A DNA stretch of 64,000 nucleotides from Jiangella gansuensis DSM 44835 (GTDB lineage: Bacteria > Actinomycetota > Actinomycetes > Jiangellales > Jiangellaceae): the NCBI RefSeq assembly GCF_000515395.1, contig NZ_KI911782.1:124001-188000 (forward strand), written 5' to 3'. Positions 42,754 to 50,460 of this stretch are shown one piece after another. The position numbers were made by a program, and so were the translations under genes. Position 1 is the first letter of the stretch. The number at the start of each line of letters is the position of its first letter. The notes beneath the pieces were generated by a model. It searched no databases, was not told where the DNA came from, and was given only the letters and a program-made list of their open reading frames with translations.

Positions 42754-43545
42754 TCAGGCCGGACGCGGCTGGCAGGTAGGGCACCAGTAGGTGAGCCGCG
42801 CCTGCGGCGGGGCGCCGATCTCCGCGGCTCGGACGGGTGTGCCGCACCGTCGGCATGGCCGCCGGCCGCGCCCGTACACCCAGTGCTGGCGGCCCGGTCT
42901 CGGGTCGCCGGTGGTGACCTGCCGCCCGGTCTCGACGCCCAGCCGCAGCAGCCGGTGGGCGTCGTCGACGATCGCGCGCAGGTCGGGCACGGCGGCGACC
43001 GGTGTCCACGGCGAGACGCCGGCCAGGAAACACAGCTCGGTCATGTACATGTTGCCGATGCCGGCGAGGTTGCGCTGGTCGAGCAGCGCGTCGCCGAGTT
43101 CGCGATCCGGGTCGGCGCGGAGCCGTCGCTCGGCTTCGTCGGCGGACCAGTCGTCACCGAGGAGGTCCGGGCCGAGGTGACCGACCACGCGGGCCTCGTC
43201 GGCGGTGCGCACCAGCTCCACCACCGGCAGCCGGTAGCCGACCGCGTCGTACCGGGCCGTCGACAACACCACCCGGATCTGGAACGCCGGCCCGCCACGC
43301 CACGGCTGGCCCGTGGGAAAGACCCGCCACGCCCCGTCCATGCGCAAGTGCGTGTGGAGCGTGAGCCCGCCGCTGATCCTGGTGAGCAGGTGCTTGCCGC
43401 GAGCGATCGATTCGGTGACGGTGCGACCGGTGAGGTCCGCCGTGGCCAGCCGCGGTACCCGGAAGTCGGAGCGAACCAGTTCGGCGCCGGCCAGGGCATC
43501 GTGCAGACGCTTCGTCGCCAGCCACACGGTGTCGCCTTCGGGCAT
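42754..43545 (-). CDS. nei: Endonuclease VIII-type DNA glycosylase (Nei family)
   Basis: The 263-residue Fpg/Nei enzyme begins PEGDTVWLATKRL, the Nei rather than Fpg N-terminus (Pro1 as nucleophile). DQRNLAGIGNMYMTE is the H2TH part, and the zinc finger CRRCGTPV...YWCPTCQ ends the protein. It would remove oxidised bases. GGAGG stands before the ATG. Confidence 0.88.
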   Translation of the reverse strand: MPEGDTVWLATKRLHDALAGAELVRSDFRVPRLATADLTGRTVTESIARGKHLLTRISGGLTLHTHLRMDGAWRVFPTGQPWRGGPAFQIRVVLSTARYDAVGYRLPVVELVRTADEARVVGHLGPDLLGDDWSADEAERRLRADPDRELGDALLDQRNLAGIGNMYMTELCFLAGVSPWTPVAAVPDLRAIVDDAHRLLRLGVETGRQVTTGDPRPGRQHWVYGRGRRPCRRCGTPVRAAEIGAPPQARLTYWCPTCQPRPA

Positions 43546-43667
43546 GCCCAGTCACCTCCGGCCCCACGCACCAGCAGCCTTGCCCGGCCCAAGCCTTGCA
43601 CACCGGTGCTGGAAAACCCCTCGTCAAGGGCGTCGTGGGTGGCTAGGCTGCTGGTCAGGAGTCCACG

Positions 43668-43991
43668 ATGGAATCGCCTTTCCACGACATCGCGAAGGTC
43701 TTCCGGCGCCGTCGCTCCGGTGGCCGGAATGCTCAGTGCGTCCTGCCCGATCCGTTCGAGGCGCTCAACGTCCAGCTCCGGCTCACCCGGGTGGTCGGCG
43801 AGATCCGCCGCCTCGAATGCGACCAGGGTCGCTGGGCTCGCGCCCACCACCTGGCCGCGGCCACCGGCGCCTACGACGACCTGCTGGTCGACGCCGCGCG
43901 GCTGGCCGGGGTGCCGGTGCCGGACGCGCCGGCGCCGGTCCGCCGGGTGATGCTCGAGAGCGCCCTACGCCACGACGGCTGGAGCTGGTAG
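43668..43991 (+). CDS. Conserved small protein between nei and ogt
   Basis: The 107-residue protein (MESPFHDIAKVFRRRRSGG start) has AGGAG before its ATG and a TAGGCT-type -10 further up. It is helical, charged and without known motif. It is divergent from the Nei gene and overlaps the ogt end by 27 nt in convergent orientation. A link to DNA repair is only positional. Confidence 0.65.
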   Translation: MESPFHDIAKVFRRRRSGGRNAQCVLPDPFEALNVQLRLTRVVGEIRRLECDQGRWARAHHLAAATGAYDDLLVDAARLAGVPVPDAPAPVRRVMLESALRHDGWSW

Positions 43992-44477
43992 CCGTACCTG
44001 GCCCGTGGTGCCGATCTCCAGGTCCAGTAGCGACCGCTTGCGGTCCAGGCCCCAGGCGTACCCCGTCAGGACGCCGGACGTACCGACCACCCGATGGCAC
44101 GGCACGATGATCGAGATGGGGTTGCGTCCGTTCGCCGCACCGACCGCGCGGGACGCTGTGGGGCGGCCGATCTGCTCGGCGATCTCCCGGTACGAGCGCG
44201 TCTCGCCGTACGGAATGGCACGCAGCGCGGCCCACACCTCCAGCTGGAACGGCGTGCCGGCCGGGTTGAGCTCGACGTCGAACTCGCGCAGTTCGCCGGC
44301 GAAGTAGCCGTCCAACTGGTCGCGTGCGGCCGTGAACGGCGAGTCGTCCTCGACCCAGCCGGCGCCGTCCAGCGTCGGCGGCCGGCCCATGTACAGGCCG
44401 GTCAGGCCGGCGTCGCCGGCGGTGAGCCACAGCGGGCCCAGCGGGCTGTCGATGGTGGTCCAGTAGGCGGTGCTCAT
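43965..44477 (-). CDS. ogt: Methylated-DNA--protein-cysteine methyltransferase
   Basis: The 170-residue protein has the alkyl-acceptor Cys in IIVPCHRVVG and the HTH-like YREIAEQIGRPTASRAVG. It removes O6-alkyl groups from guanine in a suicide reaction. ATG 44477 lies behind GAGGGAG. It follows the Ada-AlkA gene by 56 nt on the same strand, so both are probably expressed in the response to alkylation. Confidence 0.92.
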   Translation of the reverse strand: MSTAYWTTIDSPLGPLWLTAGDAGLTGLYMGRPPTLDGAGWVEDDSPFTAARDQLDGYFAGELREFDVELNPAGTPFQLEVWAALRAIPYGETRSYREIAEQIGRPTASRAVGAANGRNPISIIVPCHRVVGTSGVLTGYAWGLDRKRSLLDLEIGTTGQVRLPAPAVVA

Positions 44478-44533
44478 GGTTGCTCCCTCGGTGGTACTCG
44501 TGATTGGGTCATGCAGCTGTCGGCATGCGGGTG

Positions 44534-45973
44534 TCAGAGCGTCGACCAGACGTGCAGCAGCGCGTAGGAGCGCCACGGTCGCCAGTTCTCCGCCAGCTCG
44601 GCGACGGCCCTGGGCGCGGTGGGCAGGCCCAGGGCGGCCAAGGCGTGCTTGACGCCCAGGTCGGTGGGAAGGAAGACGTCGGGGTCGGCCAGCGCGCGCA
44701 TCCGGACGTACCGCGCCGTCCACGGCCCGATACCGGGCACGTCGAGCAGCCGGCGTTCCGCGTCGTCGCGGTCCACGCCCGGATCGAGCCGCAGACTGCC
44801 GTCGGCCAGCCGGGTGGTCAGCTCGTGCAGCGTGCGCCGCCGGCTGCGTGGCATCGGGAACGTCGCGGGGTCGGCCCCGGCCAGCACGGACGCCGCCGGA
44901 AACGTGTGCGTGACGCTACCGACCGGTGCGTCCAGCGGTTTGCCGTGCGCCGCCACCAGCCGGCCGGCGACGGTGCGTGCCGCGGCGACCGAGACCTGCT
45001 GTCCGATCACCGCGCGCACCGCGAGCTCGTCGCCGTCGACGGTGCCGGGCACGCGGCGCCCGGGGTGTGCGGCCACCAGTGGCCCGAGTACCGGGTCCGC
45101 GCCGAGCAGGTCATCCACCGCCTGCGGATCGGCGTCGAGGTCGAGCACGCGGCGGCACCGCGCCACCGCTGCGGTCAGGTCACGCGGGTCAGCCAGCCGG
45201 AGCGTGGCCCGCACCCATCCGTCCCGCGGCGTCAGCTCGGCGACGCCGGTGCCGTGCGGCAGCGACAGGCTGCGCCGGTACGTGCCGCCGACGACCTCCT
45301 CGACGCCGGGGACGGCCCGCATGGCCAGGAACTCGAGCACACCGTCGAGGTCCGCGGGCTGCCGGTACGCCAGCCGCAGCTCGACCGTGCCGGCGACGCG
45401 GTCCCGGCCGGCCCGGCGGGCGCGGCCGCGCAGCTCGCTCGGCGTCATCGCGTAGATCTCACGGACCGTGGCGTTGAACTGGCGGATGCTGGCGAATCCG
45501 GCCGCGAACGCCGCCTCGGTGACGGGCAGGTCCGTGGTCTCCAGCAGCACTCGCGCGGTGTGAGCGCGCTGCGAGCGAGCTAGCCGCAACGGTCCGGCGC
45601 CGACCTCTTCCAGCAGTGTCCGGTGCACCTGGCGCTCGCTGTAACCGAGCTGACCGGCCAGGCCGGCGACGCCGCCGCGGTCCACCACGCCGTCCGCGAT
45701 CAGCCGCATCGCCCGGCCGACGACGTCAGCGCGGACGTTCCACTCGGCGGACCCGGGCGTGGCGTCCGGTCGGCAGCGGCGGCATGCTCGGAAGCCCGCC
45801 GTCTGCGCCTCGGCGGCGGTGCGGTAGAAGCGGATGTTGACCCGCTTCGGCGTCATGGCCGGGCAGCTGGGGCGGCAGTAGATGCCGGTGGATGTGACGC
45901 CGATGTAGAAGACGCCGTCGAACCGGGCGTCCCGGCCCTGAACTGCGCGGTAGCAGGCTTCCTCGTCGAGCAT
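44534..45973 (-). CDS. Ada N-terminal regulator fused to AlkA 3-methyladenine glycosylase
   Basis: The 479-residue protein has an Ada zinc domain (about 5-75) with CRPSC and CRRC, which accepts methyl from phosphotriesters; an AraC-type HTH (about 85-185); and an AlkA N-domain plus HhH-GPD core (about 190-475) with VPGIGPWTARYVRMRALADP and FLPTDLGV for the catalytic Asp. It both senses alkylation and excises methylated bases. GACACT lies 6 nt before the ATG. Confidence 0.9.
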   Translation of the reverse strand: MLDEEACYRAVQGRDARFDGVFYIGVTSTGIYCRPSCPAMTPKRVNIRFYRTAAEAQTAGFRACRRCRPDATPGSAEWNVRADVVGRAMRLIADGVVDRGGVAGLAGQLGYSERQVHRTLLEEVGAGPLRLARSQRAHTARVLLETTDLPVTEAAFAAGFASIRQFNATVREIYAMTPSELRGRARRAGRDRVAGTVELRLAYRQPADLDGVLEFLAMRAVPGVEEVVGGTYRRSLSLPHGTGVAELTPRDGWVRATLRLADPRDLTAAVARCRRVLDLDADPQAVDDLLGADPVLGPLVAAHPGRRVPGTVDGDELAVRAVIGQQVSVAAARTVAGRLVAAHGKPLDAPVGSVTHTFPAASVLAGADPATFPMPRSRRRTLHELTTRLADGSLRLDPGVDRDDAERRLLDVPGIGPWTARYVRMRALADPDVFLPTDLGVKHALAALGLPTAPRAVAELAENWRPWRSYALLHVWSTL

Positions 45974-46061
45974 GCTTCCAGTGTCGCTCGCCGGGCGACC
46001 GCGTACTAGCGGGAATCGGACATCACCGTGGCGCGGCCGGCCGCCGGCTCCTCACGAGTAG

Positions 46062-46082
46062 CCATGGTCCACGTGATCATTT
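46062..46082 (-). repeat. Remnant of the TGATCAC repeat, copy F
   Basis: CCATGGTCCACGTGATCATTT matches the reverse complement of the first 21 bp of copy D with two differences. The hairpin part is missing. It abuts the MurA-like stop codon. Confidence 0.5.
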
Positions 46083-47623
46083 CAGATGTCGCGGAACGGT
46101 TCGATGCGGGCGCCGAGCACGGAAAGCCGGGCCGCGAGGTCCTCGTAGCCGCGGTTGATGACGTAGACGTTGCGCAGCACGGACTCGCCCTTGGCGGCGA
46201 GCATCGCCAGCAGCACCACCACCGCGGGCCGCAGCGCCGGCGGGCAGATGATCTCGGTACCGGACCATCGGGTCGGCCCCTCGACCAGGACCCGGTGCGG
46301 GTCCAGCAGTGTGACGTTGCCGCCGAGCTTCGTCAGCTCGGTCAGGTAGATCGCGCGGTTCTCGTACACCCAGTCGTGGATCATCGTCTGGCCGTTCGCA
46401 CTGGCCGCGATGAGCGCGAAGAACGGCAGGTTGTCGATGTTCAGGCCGGGGAACGGCATCGGGTGGATCTTGTCGTGCGGTGCCTGCAGTGTGGACGGCC
46501 GCACCGTCAGGTCGACCAGCCGGGTCTCGCCGTTCGCCGAGACGTACTCGGTGCTGCGGTCGTAGTCGAGGCCCATCTCCTCCAGCAGCGCCAGCTCGAT
46601 CTCGAGGAACTCGATCGGTGCGCGCTGGACCGTGATCTCCGACGACGTGACGATGGCGGCGGCCAGCAGGCTCATCGCCTCGATGGGGTCCTCGGAGGGC
46701 GCGTAGTCGACGTCGACGTCGATCTCGGACTTGCCGTGGACGGTCAGCGTGGTGGTGCCGATGCCGTCGATGCGCACGCCGAGCCGGGTGAGGAAGAAGC
46801 AGAGGTCCTGCACCATGTAGTTGGAGCTGGCGTTGCGGATGACGGTGACGCCGTCGTTGCGGGCGGCCGCCATCAGCGCGTTCTCGGTGACGGTGTCGCC
46901 GCGTTCGATCAGCACGATCGGGCGGGTCGGTGACGCCTTCCGGTCCACCTCGGCGTGGTAGTAGCCGCCGGTGGCCTTGAGCTCCAGGCCGAACGGGCGC
47001 AGCGCGGACATGTGCGGCTCGACCGTACGGGTGCCGAGGTTGCAGCCACCGGCGTAGGGGAGCTTGAAACGGTCCTCGCGGTGCAGCAGCGGGCCGAGGA
47101 ACATGATGACGCTGCGGGTGCGACGCGCCGCCTCGACGTCCATGCTGTCGAGGTCGAGCCGCTCCGGCTGGACGATCTCGAGGTCACGCCGGTCGCCCAG
47201 CCACCGCGTGCGGATGCCGATGCTCTCGAGCACCTCGATGATGCGGTTGACCTCTTCGATGCGCGCGATGCCGCGCAGCACGGTGCGGCCCTTGTTCAGC
47301 AGGCTGGCGCACAGCAGCGCGACGCTGGCGTTCTTGCTGGACCGGACGTCGATGCTGCCGGAGAGCTGTTGGCCGCCGCTGACCCGCAGGTGCGTGGGTC
47401 CGGGCTGGCCGAGTGAGACGATCTGCTTGTCGAGCGCCTCGCCGATGCGGGCGATCATCTCCAGGCTCAGGTTCTGCTGACCGTGCTCGATGCGGTGGAC
47501 CGCGCTCTGACTGCTGCCGAGGGCGTCGGCGAGCTGACTCTGGGTCCAACCGCGATGTTGTCGCGAGTCACGGATCAAGCGACCGATCCGGCCGCGGTAA
47601 TCGTCTGCCACGAGGCGAACCAT
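46082..47623 (-). CDS. XRE HTH fused to MurA-type UDP-GlcNAc enolpyruvyl transferase
   Basis: The 513-residue protein has an N-terminal XRE domain (about 10-70, RGWTQSQLADALGSSQSAVH) and an EPSP-synthase-fold MurA domain (about 75-510). The loop AGGCNLGTRTVEPHMSAL keeps the Cys that reacts with PEP and fosfomycin in MurA. It may make UDP-GlcNAc-enolpyruvate or a related product; a regulatory role for the HTH is likely. I recall similar fusions in streptomycetes as a second MurA. Confidence 0.82.
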   Translation of the reverse strand: MVRLVADDYRGRIGRLIRDSRQHRGWTQSQLADALGSSQSAVHRIEHGQQNLSLEMIARIGEALDKQIVSLGQPGPTHLRVSGGQQLSGSIDVRSSKNASVALLCASLLNKGRTVLRGIARIEEVNRIIEVLESIGIRTRWLGDRRDLEIVQPERLDLDSMDVEAARRTRSVIMFLGPLLHREDRFKLPYAGGCNLGTRTVEPHMSALRPFGLELKATGGYYHAEVDRKASPTRPIVLIERGDTVTENALMAAARNDGVTVIRNASSNYMVQDLCFFLTRLGVRIDGIGTTTLTVHGKSEIDVDVDYAPSEDPIEAMSLLAAAIVTSSEITVQRAPIEFLEIELALLEEMGLDYDRSTEYVSANGETRLVDLTVRPSTLQAPHDKIHPMPFPGLNIDNLPFFALIAASANGQTMIHDWVYENRAIYLTELTKLGGNVTLLDPHRVLVEGPTRWSGTEIICPPALRPAVVVLLAMLAAKGESVLRNVYVINRGYEDLAARLSVLGARIEPFRDI

Positions 47624-47926
47624 ATCTCAGCTATGAGTTAACTGGCGCCACATTCGTCACATTGGCCTCGGGTGAGTCGCACAGTGGGCGAACTCTCATG
47701 CGCCTCGTGAGGTGCGCACTTGGACGGCCGCGAAGAGGTGCCACATCTCTGACGCCGCTCGCCTGCCCGCCGTTCCCACGACTTCTGGAGACTTATGCAC
47801 TCTTCCGGGCCCGGTCAGCGTGCATAAGTCTCCAGAAGTGTGGACGACGGACCCCGCCGACGGCCGTCCGCACGGGCGCGGGACACTGGGCGCGTCGTGC
47901 GTCCATTCGAGCGACGAGGAGACAGC
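47624..47926. other. 303-bp divergent gap with a long hairpin
   Basis: The gap separates the XRE-MurA gene and the cyclohydrolase gene. CTCATAGCTGAG lies 3 nt before the MurA start and could be an XRE half-site pair. The hairpin at 47781-47839 fills the middle. No small gene is evident. Confidence 0.5.
47781..47839. repeat. 20-bp perfect inverted repeat with nested palindrome
   Basis: ACTTCTGGAGACTTATGCAC (47781-47800) and its exact reverse complement (47820-47839) enclose a 19-nt loop that itself contains CCGGGCCCGG. With one bulge the stem extends by CCAC/GTGG. It lies between divergent genes, so a terminator is not expected. Confidence 0.7.
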
Positions 47927-48547
47927 GTGCGCGATGTGCCGATCGGCGACTTCCTCGACAGCCTGGCCGACCGGGTGCCGGCACCGGGCGGTGGTGCCGT
48001 CGCGGCGTTGCATGCCGCGCAGTCGGCCGCCCTGCTCGGCATGGTCGCCCGCTACAGCACCGGTCCGACATTCGCCGAGCACGCGGATGTGATCGAGCGG
48101 GTGCTGGTGCGCGCCGACGCCCTGCGCGCCGACGCGCTGGAGCTGGCCGAGGACGACGCGGAGGCGTTCCGGGCTGTCACCGAGACGTACGGCCTGCCGA
48201 AGGGCACCGACGAGGAGAAGACGGACCGATCCGCGGCCATCGCGACGGCCCTGGCCGCTGCCGCGGAGCCGCCGGCGGCTGTCATCGTCGCGGCCATGCA
48301 CCTCGTGGCGATGGCCGAGGAACTGCTGCCCGTGGGCAACAGCAACGTCGTCACCGACGTCGCCGCTGCCGCCGACGCCGCGCGCGCGGCCGCCACGACG
48401 GCCCGGCTCAATGTCGAAGTCAACCTGACCGGTGTCACCGACGACGCGGTCCGCGAACGGCTGGAGGCCACGCTCGAAGAGGTGGACGACCTGGCCGCCC
48501 GCGCCGACCGGGTGACCGCCGCCGTCCGCGAGCGGATCGGGTCGTGA
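47927..48547 (+). CDS. Cyclodeaminase/cyclohydrolase family protein (FTCD_C, Fch-like)
   Basis: The 206-residue helical protein begins MRDVPIGDFLDSLADRVPAP with GGGAVAALHAAQSAALLGMV, the FTCD_C signature. The family includes formiminotetrahydrofolate cyclodeaminase and Fch, the methenyl-tetrahydrofolate cyclohydrolase of methylotrophs. GTG 47927 lies behind GAGGAG. Its stop overlaps the folD start, so the two act together; cyclohydrolase activity is the better guess since no histidine-degradation gene is adjacent. Confidence 0.82.
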   Translation: MRDVPIGDFLDSLADRVPAPGGGAVAALHAAQSAALLGMVARYSTGPTFAEHADVIERVLVRADALRADALELAEDDAEAFRAVTETYGLPKGTDEEKTDRSAAIATALAAAAEPPAAVIVAAMHLVAMAEELLPVGNSNVVTDVAAAADAARAAATTARLNVEVNLTGVTDDAVRERLEATLEEVDDLAARADRVTAAVRERIGS

Positions 48548-49386
48548 CGGTGACCGCGACCCGGCTGGGTGGCACCGAGCCGGCCGCACGGGTGCGCGCC
48601 GAAGTCAGCGAGCTGGCCGCCCGGGTCCGGGCCGACGGGCGGCCGCCGCGCCTAACCATCGGCACCGCCACCGACGACGACGCCAGCGCCTGGTACGTCC
48701 GGTCGATCGCGACCGCGGCCGGCAAGGCCGGCATCGACTGCGACATCGTCGACCTCGGTCCGGCGGCCACCGCCGCCGAGATCCGCGGCCGGTTGGCGCA
48801 ACTGAGCGCCGACCCGTCCGTGACCGGCCTGATGATGCAGACGCCGCTGCCCGCCGGAGTGGCGCTGGCCGACGTGGCCGCGGCCATCGACCCGGCCAAG
48901 GATGTCGACGGTGCCAATCCGCTCTCGCTGGGGCGGCTGGCCGTGGGGCTCCCCGCGTTCGCACCGGCGACGGCCGCGGCCGTGGTGGCGCTGCTGGACC
49001 ACCACGGCGTCGAGCTGAGCGGACGCCACGCGGTGGTGGTCGGCCGATCCACGGTGGTCGGCAAGCCGCTGGCTCATCTGCTGCTCGACCGCGACGCCAC
49101 GGTGACCGTCTGCCATTCACGCACCAGCGACCTGGCGGCCGTCACGTCGACGGCGGACGTGCTGGTCGCCGCGGTCGGACGGACTCACCTGATCGGACCG
49201 GCCCACGTGCGGCCTGGTGCCGTCGTCGTCGACGTCGGGACGAACCCGACCGAGGACGGTGGCCTGGCCGGCGATGTCGACCCGGCGGTGGGTGGCGTCG
49301 CGGGCGGGCTCACCCCGGTGCCCGGCGGTGTCGGCCCCGTGACCACGGCGCTGCTGCTGCGCAACGTCGTCCGCGCATCGTCATGA
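48544..49386 (+). CDS. folD: FolD-like methylenetetrahydrofolate dehydrogenase lacking the catalytic Lys
   Basis: The 280-residue protein has FolD landmarks: QTPLPAGV, PAKDVDGANPLSLGRL, VVGRSTVVGKPLAHLL, TVTVCHSRTSDL and GGVGPVTTALL. However, the Y-V-X-X-K active-site motif reads YVRSI (about residues 41-45), and the PCTPXG motif reads APATAA. In FolD/MTHFD enzymes that Lys is required for cyclohydrolysis. It probably retains NADP-dependent dehydrogenase activity only. GTGA couples it to the Fch-like gene. Confidence 0.85.
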   Translation: MTVTATRLGGTEPAARVRAEVSELAARVRADGRPPRLTIGTATDDDASAWYVRSIATAAGKAGIDCDIVDLGPAATAAEIRGRLAQLSADPSVTGLMMQTPLPAGVALADVAAAIDPAKDVDGANPLSLGRLAVGLPAFAPATAAAVVALLDHHGVELSGRHAVVVGRSTVVGKPLAHLLLDRDATVTVCHSRTSDLAAVTSTADVLVAAVGRTHLIGPAHVRPGAVVVDVGTNPTEDGGLAGDVDPAVGGVAGGLTPVPGGVGPVTTALLLRNVVRASS

Positions 49387-50313
49387 CGTCGTCCTGAGGT
49401 CGAGGCGCCAGATCTGGCCGACGAGGTCGTGCCCGAAGCTGTGGTGCCGATTCTCCTCCACCAGCTCGAAGCCGGCCTTCTGGTAGATGCGCCGGGCCGC
49501 CGCGAGCACGTCGTTGGTCCACAGGATCATGGACGTGTAGCCCGCGCCGCGGGCGAAGCGGATGCACTCGTCCACCAGCCGGGTGCCGAGGCCGGAACCG
49601 CGCGCCTCCGGCTCCACCAGCAGCAGTCGCAGCTGTGCGGTCGCGTCGTCCTTGCGCGCACAGAAGACCGCTCCGACGGGCCGCCCGTCCAGTTCGGCGA
49701 CCCAGGCGTTCTCCTTGCCCGGCACGTGATGGTCGACGTAGTCGGCGACGATGCGCGCCACGAGCGCCTCGTATGTCCGGTCCCACCCGTACTCCTGGTG
49801 GTAGAGCGTGCCGTTGCGGCCGACCACCCAGCCGAGGTCGCCCGGGCGGAGGTCGCGGATGACGTACGCCCTGGGCGCCTGCGGCTCGCGCAGCACACTG
49901 CGGATGGTGTCGAACGCGGCGACCAGCCTGCTCCGGTTCTCCTCGGACAGTCGCGTGAGCAGGTGCTCGGCCTGCTGAGCGGAGCGGGTGTCGAGGTCGG
50001 TGAACGCCGCTCGGCCGGCATCGGTGAGCCGGACCGTGAGCCGGCGACCGTCGTCGCCGGACCGGTGCCGCTCGACCAGGCCGGCGGACTCGAAACGGGC
50101 GAGCGTCCGGCTCAGTTGGCCGGCGTCGACGCCGAGCGACCGGCGCAGCTCGCCCACCTCGGTGACCTCGCGCTGCGCCATCTCGAAGACGATGCGGGCC
50201 TCGGTCAGGGAGAACCGGGAGCGCAGCAGGCCTTGGTCCAGGAAGCCCATGACCGTCGTGTAGAAGCGGTTGAACGCTCGCACGGCCGCGATCTGCTCGG
50301 AATGCACGCTCAT
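49381..50313 (-). CDS. MarR-GNAT fusion protein
   Basis: The 310-residue protein joins a MarR winged helix (about 30-140; LRRSLGVDAGQLSRTLARFE) to a GNAT acetyltransferase (about 150-305) with the acetyl-CoA loop EARGSGLGTRLVDECI. Such fusions are known and generally uncharacterised. It overlaps the folD end by 6 nt in convergent orientation. A concentric palindrome upstream is its likely operator. Confidence 0.88.
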   Translation of the reverse strand: MSVHSEQIAAVRAFNRFYTTVMGFLDQGLLRSRFSLTEARIVFEMAQREVTEVGELRRSLGVDAGQLSRTLARFESAGLVERHRSGDDGRRLTVRLTDAGRAAFTDLDTRSAQQAEHLLTRLSEENRSRLVAAFDTIRSVLREPQAPRAYVIRDLRPGDLGWVVGRNGTLYHQEYGWDRTYEALVARIVADYVDHHVPGKENAWVAELDGRPVGAVFCARKDDATAQLRLLLVEPEARGSGLGTRLVDECIRFARGAGYTSMILWTNDVLAAARRIYQKAGFELVEENRHHSFGHDLVGQIWRLDLRTTS

Positions 50314-50315
50314 GA

Positions 50316-50351
50316 GTTGACTGTAGCAAGAAATTCTTTGTCTGAGTCAAC
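50316..50351. promoter_or_regulatory. Concentric inverted repeats upstream of the MarR-GNAT gene
   Basis: GTTGACT (50316-50322) and AGTCAAC (50345-50351) enclose the nearly concentric AAGAAATTCTT (50328-50338). They start 3 nt outside the MarR-GNAT start codon. MarR operators are of this size, so autoregulation is likely; the divergent peptidase could also be affected. Confidence 0.55.
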
Positions 50352-50460
50352 GGTCAAAGACTTCACGGCGGCCGAACGACCTGCGAGCAAACCCTTGTCG
50401 TGGGACTCGACTGTCCGTAATGTCCGGGTCACATGTCACACCGCATCCTTGGAGGACAGC

